DNA from: Candidatus Gastranaerophilales bacterium
GTDB taxonomy: Bacteria; Cyanobacteriota; Vampirovibrionia; Gastranaerophilales; UBA9971
Reading direction: 5' to 3'
DNA length: 8,057 nucleotides
NCBI GenBank assembly: GCA_028277195.1
Contig: JANQGS010000212.1
Location: 1-8,057, forward strand
In this document: one piece after another, positions 5,425 to 8,057 of the stretch
Layout: the number at the start of each line of letters is the position of its first letter
Numbering within the stretch: the first letter of the stretch is position 1
Position numbers and translations under genes: made by a program
Notes under the pieces: generated by a model
Seen by the model: only the letters and a program-made list of their open reading frames with translations
The model's database searches: none
Told to the model about the DNA's origin: nothing

Positions 5425-5434
5425 GGAGTACTCC
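5425..5434 (+). promoter_or_regulatory. Palindromic ribosome-binding site of the 91-aa gene
   Basis: GGAGTACTCC is a perfect 10-base palindrome whose left half, GGAG, is the only good Shine-Dalgarno for the ATG at 5440 (11 bases away, slightly long). It is flanked by A-runs. Because it is self-complementary it could pair between two transcripts or be an operator. As an intramolecular hairpin it would have no room for a loop. A second GGAGTA lies at 5396-5401. Confidence 0.4.
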
Positions 5435-5439
5435 AAAAA

Positions 5440-5715
5440 ATGCAAACAGCAACGGTTATAAACGATTACTTCAAGAATATAGCGAGTTTTTTCAGAATTT
5501 CTTATACGTATTTCCAAAGAAGAAACCCGTTTATTTCAGCGGCAGCCAATTTTTTAAACTCATTATATAACCTCCTGAGCTTAAATAAAAGGCTGAAAGC
5601 ACTGAAATACCAGGTACAGCTGCAGTATTACAGACTGCAAAAAATGGATAAATTAATGAACGAAAGTAATCCTCATAACCTAAAGGGAGGTTTCCAGCTC
5701 AATAAGTACAGATAA
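5440..5715 (+). CDS. Small basic helical protein, unknown function
   Basis: A 91-aa protein with no recognised family. The first half is rich in aromatic and aliphatic residues (YFKNIASFFRISYTYFQRRN, then FISAAANFLNSLYNLLSL at about 31-48), more amphipathic than a true membrane span. The second half is a basic helix (about 49-75) with NKRLKALKYQ and LQKMDKLMNES, ending in a polar tail. It precedes the A2 gene by 28 bases, with no promoter between them, so the two are co-transcribed. The arrangement, a small basic protein next to an A-type hairpin protein, mirrors the left half of the cluster, where a basic protein follows A1 and the Gly-rich protein. The start is the first ATG of the frame, with its Shine-Dalgarno inside a palindrome. 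Confidence 0.65.
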   Translation: MQTATVINDYFKNIASFFRISYTYFQRRNPFISAAANFLNSLYNLLSLNKRLKALKYQVQLQYYRLQKMDKLMNESNPHNLKGGFQLNKYR

Positions 5716-5743
5716 GTAACCAAACAGACACGGGGAAGTAACA

Positions 5744-6091
5744 ATGGGGCTATTCACAGGCTTAATAGGACTAGCATACTTAAAGCAAAGACAGCTTGAC
5801 CTTGAATACAAAATTCAGAGCAAGATGATGGAGTCGACCCAGAATGCAACATTTGCAATGGAGCTGATTACTATCGGTGATGACCTTAAGCCCGACTCCG
5901 CCGAGTTCAAAAGACTGGAAACCGAGAGAGAAAAACTTCAGTTAGTGGAAAAACGCATCCAGGCAGAAATATTAAGATATCAGAACCAGTTAAAAATTGT
6001 AAACGGCCAGATTGAGGTCGTTCAGAAATTTGTTGACGATAGTATCAGGCGACTAACCAGCTTTGGCGGTTCAGGCCGGGGCATAGGATAG
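5744..6091 (+). CDS. Small helical protein of unknown function (A2), paralogue of A1
   Basis: A 115-aa, mostly helical protein of unknown function. Helix one (about 3-45) begins MGLFTGLIGLAYLKQRQLDLEY, a break (GDDLKPDSAEF, 45-55) follows, then a long charged helix (56-106) and a Gly-rich tail (FGGSGRGIG). Over the first 35 residues it matches A1 at 14 ungapped positions, including MGL, RxxDLE(F/Y)K, Q25, E30, T32, N34 and A35, and the ends align too (VxxxxxxVxKxxDxxI). A2 is more hydrophobic at the very N-terminus than A1. GGGGAA (5732-5737) lies six bases before the ATG. It is the last gene of the cluster, and its stop is six bases from the end of the convergent ATPase gene, with no visible terminator between them. 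Two paralogues in one cluster suggest heteromeric partners. Confidence 0.85.
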   Translation: MGLFTGLIGLAYLKQRQLDLEYKIQSKMMESTQNATFAMELITIGDDLKPDSAEFKRLETEREKLQLVEKRIQAEILRYQNQLKIVNGQIEVVQKFVDDSIRRLTSFGGSGRGIG

Positions 6092-6097
6092 TTTATA

Positions 6098-7282
6098 CTA
6101 AATTAAAAATTCCTGATAATTTTGCCTATCAATGCGCTTAACTGTGGCATTTTCGTAATTGTCAACAAATGCCCCGGGCGGTCTATACTCCCGTGTTTCT
6201 TTTCCCCATTTAAACTCATAACCGGTTAATTGTCCGTCATGCTCCTCAATATAATCAATTTCTTTCCGGTCATAAGTGCGCCAAAAATACTTATTTACAA
6301 GGCGTTTATTTAATTGGTTATGCTTTAATCTTTCAACAATACAGAAATTTTCCCATAATGCGCCTGTATCTGTCCTCATATCAAGCCTGTTAAATCCTTG
6401 AATCAGGGCATTTCTTACGCCTACATCATAGAAATAAATTTTAACCGATTTTGTTATTTCTTTCCGTTTATTCCTACTGAGAGCATGAAGAGTAAAAATA
6501 ACAAAACATTTTTCCAAAAGGTCTATATACCTTTTTACAGTCAGGACGTTAATGTCAAGGTTGTTTGCGAGTTCCTGGTATGATACCTCATTGCCTACCT
6601 GCAAAGCTAAAAGCTCTAAAAGGTTAAATAAAGCCTTTGAATTTTTAACCTGCTCATATTCCAGAATATCTTTGTATAAATAATTGCTGGCTATGCTTTC
6701 CAAAAAAGTCCTGGCTGTTTCTTCGGAAGTATCTACAATAGCCGGATAGCTCCCGAACCTTAAAAGATTATCAAGTTTTATATCCAGTTTGTAAGGGTCA
6801 TAAGCCTCTGATAAATCTGTCAAAGACAGGGGATAAAGCATAAACTGTATAACCCTGCCGGTTAACGGCTCTTTGATTTTATTGCTTAATTCAAAACTTG
6901 ATGAACCGGTTGCAATAACCTGTATTCCAGGGCATGTATCAACAAGTATTTTTAAAATAAGCCCTATGTTTTCAACTCTCTGGGCTTCATCAATGACAAC
7001 CAGCTTTGTATTTGCGCCGATATAATTTTTTAAAGCCTCATCATCTTGGATTTCCAACGCTTTCCTGACCGGAATTAAATCACAATTTAAATATTTATAT
7101 TTTGCCTTTTTATCGGTAATAGATAAGCCTGCCGCCTTTGCCTCTTCGTCAAGATTTACGTGTTTTTGTAATATCTCTTTTGATAAAGTTGTTTTACCTA
7201 CTTGCCTGGCTCCATAAATGATAATAACTTTGCTTTTAAATAGCCAGTGTTCGATATTTTCCTGTATTCCTCTTTTAAACAT
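6098..7282 (-). CDS. AAA ATPase with DUF4143 C-terminal domain
   Basis: A 394-aa protein of the widespread 'ATP-binding, DUF4143' family. The N-terminal AAA domain has Walker A GARQVGKT (24-31), Walker B LVVIDEAQ (94-101) and a sensor-like IATGSSSFEL (123-132). A helical and winged-helix-like middle follows (about 200-265, SYQELANNLDINVLTVKRYIDLLE). The DUF4143 part has YFYDVGVRNAL (283-293), GALWENFCIVERLK (307-320) and a PD-(D/E)XK-like end: EID (341-343) and YEFKWG (355-360). Length and motif order are normal, so it looks intact. Family members are abundant and mobile in bacterial and archaeal genomes. Their function is not established; nucleic-acid or toxin-antitoxin-like roles have been suggested. 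It ends six bases from A2 in the opposite direction, so linkage to the cluster may be chance. AGGA lies about nine bases before the ATG. Confidence 0.92.
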   Translation of the reverse strand: MFKRGIQENIEHWLFKSKVIIIYGARQVGKTTLSKEILQKHVNLDEEAKAAGLSITDKKAKYKYLNCDLIPVRKALEIQDDEALKNYIGANTKLVVIDEAQRVENIGLILKILVDTCPGIQVIATGSSSFELSNKIKEPLTGRVIQFMLYPLSLTDLSEAYDPYKLDIKLDNLLRFGSYPAIVDTSEETARTFLESIASNYLYKDILEYEQVKNSKALFNLLELLALQVGNEVSYQELANNLDINVLTVKRYIDLLEKCFVIFTLHALSRNKRKEITKSVKIYFYDVGVRNALIQGFNRLDMRTDTGALWENFCIVERLKHNQLNKRLVNKYFWRTYDRKEIDYIEEHDGQLTGYEFKWGKETREYRPPGAFVDNYENATVKRIDRQNYQEFLI

Positions 7283-7315
7283 CAGTCATAATCCTAAAAA
7301 CCACTTTTATTAGAG

Positions 7316-7344
7316 ATTATAACATTCTACTGTGATTTTTTCCA
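7316..7344 (-). promoter_or_regulatory. Strong extended -10 promoter of the ATPase gene
   Basis: On the minus strand TGTTATAAT (reverse complement of 7316-7324) is a perfect extended -10. A -35-like TGGAAA (reverse complement of 7339-7344, 4/6) lies 17 bases upstream. Transcription would begin near 7309, about 27 bases before the ATG at 7282. It is the best promoter match in the window. Confidence 0.65.
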
Positions 7345-7430
7345 GTAAATATCGCAGTTAAGTGTTTTAATTTTATATTTAAGCAATGCGGTATAACAAT
7401 AAAAAATAACTCCGTGCTAAAATTTAGTTA

Positions 7431-8057
7431 ATGGCCGGAGTAATTCTCAAAAATATAAATAAAACCTACGATAAAAAAAACCGCGTAATAGAGAATCTTA
7501 ACCTTGAGATAAAAGACGGGGAGTTCCTGGTGCTGGTAGGCCCGTCAGGCTGCGGAAAATCAACCGTATTAAGAATGATAGCCGGGCTGGAAGGGATTAA
7601 TTCCGGGGAAATACTCATTGATAATAAAACGGTGAACAATATCCCCCCAAAAGACAGGGATATTGCAATGGTATTCCAGAACTACGCCCTCTACCCCCAT
7701 ATGAGCGTGTATGAAAATATGGCTTTTGGCCTGAAAATGCGTAAATTTAAAAAAGACGAAATAGAAAAAAGGGTTAAGGAAGCGGCGGGTACACTGGATT
7801 TGGGGGATTTGTTAACCAGAAAGCCAAAACAGCTCTCAGGAGGACAAAGACAAAGAGTAGCCCTGGGACGGGCAATAGTAAGAGAGCCAAAAGTATTCCT
7901 AATGGACGAACCGCTATCAAACCTTGACGCTAAATTAAGGGGGCAAACAAGATTTGAGCTGAAAAAACTCCATAAACGCCTCGGAGCAACATTTATATAT
8001 GTTACCCATGACCAGGTTGAAGCAATGACAATGGGAGACAGGATTGTCATCCTGGAC
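7431..8057 (+). CDS. ABC transporter ATP-binding protein, MalK/UgpC/MsmX type (3' end cut by window)
   Basis: The first 209 residues of an ATPase subunit of a sugar-type (CUT1) ABC importer. It hydrolyses ATP at the inner face of the membrane to drive uptake of sugars or glycerol-3-phosphate through permease partners that are not in the window. All nucleotide-binding motifs are present: Walker A GPSGCGKST (37-45), Q-loop Q83 in VFQNYALYPHMSVYENMAFGL, signature LSGGQ (135-139), Walker B VFLMDE (155-160), D-loop SNLD (163-166) and the switch histidine H193 in VTHD. Full-length members have about 360-370 residues, with a C-terminal regulatory OB-type domain that lies beyond the edge. MsmX-type ATPases may serve several importers. 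The ATG at 7431 fits the family's start, but no clear Shine-Dalgarno precedes it. TATAAC (7392-7397) is a possible -10 without a good -35. It is divergent from the ATPase gene. Confidence 0.95.
   Translation, partial: MAGVILKNINKTYDKKNRVIENLNLEIKDGEFLVLVGPSGCGKSTVLRMIAGLEGINSGEILIDNKTVNNIPPKDRDIAMVFQNYALYPHMSVYENMAFGLKMRKFKKDEIEKRVKEAAGTLDLGDLLTRKPKQLSGGQRQRVALGRAIVREPKVFLMDEPLSNLDAKLRGQTRFELKKLHKRLGATFIYVTHDQVEAMTMGDRIVILD

Larger units (their letters stand above)
5132..5439. other. 308-base structured intergenic region inside the cluster
   Basis: No convincing gene lies here. A 34-codon reading frame at 5198-5302 has poor ribosome-site spacing and runs through the hairpin and G-tracts, so I do not count it. 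The region holds, in order: a perfect 9-base hairpin (5240-5260), a G-quadruplex motif (5270-5284), a trio of alternately inverted 7-base repeats (5310-5354), a TATATATATA stretch (5386-5395) that could contain a -10 with a weak -35, and a palindrome over the next gene's ribosome site (5425-5434). It therefore looks like the control region separating two transcription or expression units of the cluster. Confidence 0.55.

Noticed and set aside
7691..8050. Open frame on the minus strand opposite the ABC ATPase
   Set aside because: It is antisense to the conserved ABC motifs and has no recognisable domain.

Overview
The window is bacterial chromosomal DNA from an AT-rich organism that uses purine-rich Shine-Dalgarno sites and sigma-70-like promoters, including extended -10 elements. 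No rRNA, tRNA or CRISPR array is visible. The phylum cannot be fixed from this sequence. A GerMN-domain protein beside queA, an orphan NarL-type regulator and the 'MGLAASQARF' start of one small protein recall deep-branching groups such as Elusimicrobiota, Margulisbacteria or non-photosynthetic relatives of Cyanobacteria. That is a guess from memory.

Layout. Bases 79-345 (minus) hold the C-terminal remnant of an IS630-family transposase. Next is a two-gene operon (468-2002, plus): a membrane-anchored GerMN-domain protein and queA, joined by a one-base stop/start overlap. A toxin-antitoxin pair (2078-2681, plus) follows behind its own extended -10 promoter: a RelE/HigB (Gp49-like) toxin and a small basic RPNAGRKK protein as presumed antitoxin. 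Its end meets a convergent orphan NarL/FixJ response regulator (2678-3346, minus) at a shared TTAA, so the two stop codons overlap.

Bases 3347-3649 form a divergent AT-rich control region with two perfect AT palindromes. It opens a five-gene plus-strand cluster of unknown function (3650-6091): helical protein A1 (117 aa), a 283-aa protein with an almost uncharged Gly/Ser/Pro/Ala core, a 74-aa basic protein, a structured 308-base gap, a 91-aa basic helical protein, and A2 (115 aa). A2 is a clear paralogue of A1. The gap holds a perfect hairpin built on the very stable GCGAAGC mini-hairpin, a textbook G-quadruplex motif, and a repeat trio that can form two mutually exclusive stems. This cluster is the most novel part of the window: none of its proteins matches a function I know, and their forms suggest a cytosolic or membrane-associated assembly, or leaderless secreted proteins.

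The right end holds a DUF4143-type AAA ATPase (6098-7282, minus) with a strong extended -10 promoter and, divergent from it, the N-terminal 209 codons of a MalK/UgpC/MsmX-type ABC ATPase that runs off the window. QueA serves tRNA queuosine synthesis and the ABC protein probably sugar uptake. The toxin-antitoxin pair, ATPase and IS remnant are typical of a locus with accessory traffic. The regulator beside the unknown cluster is a candidate controller of it.
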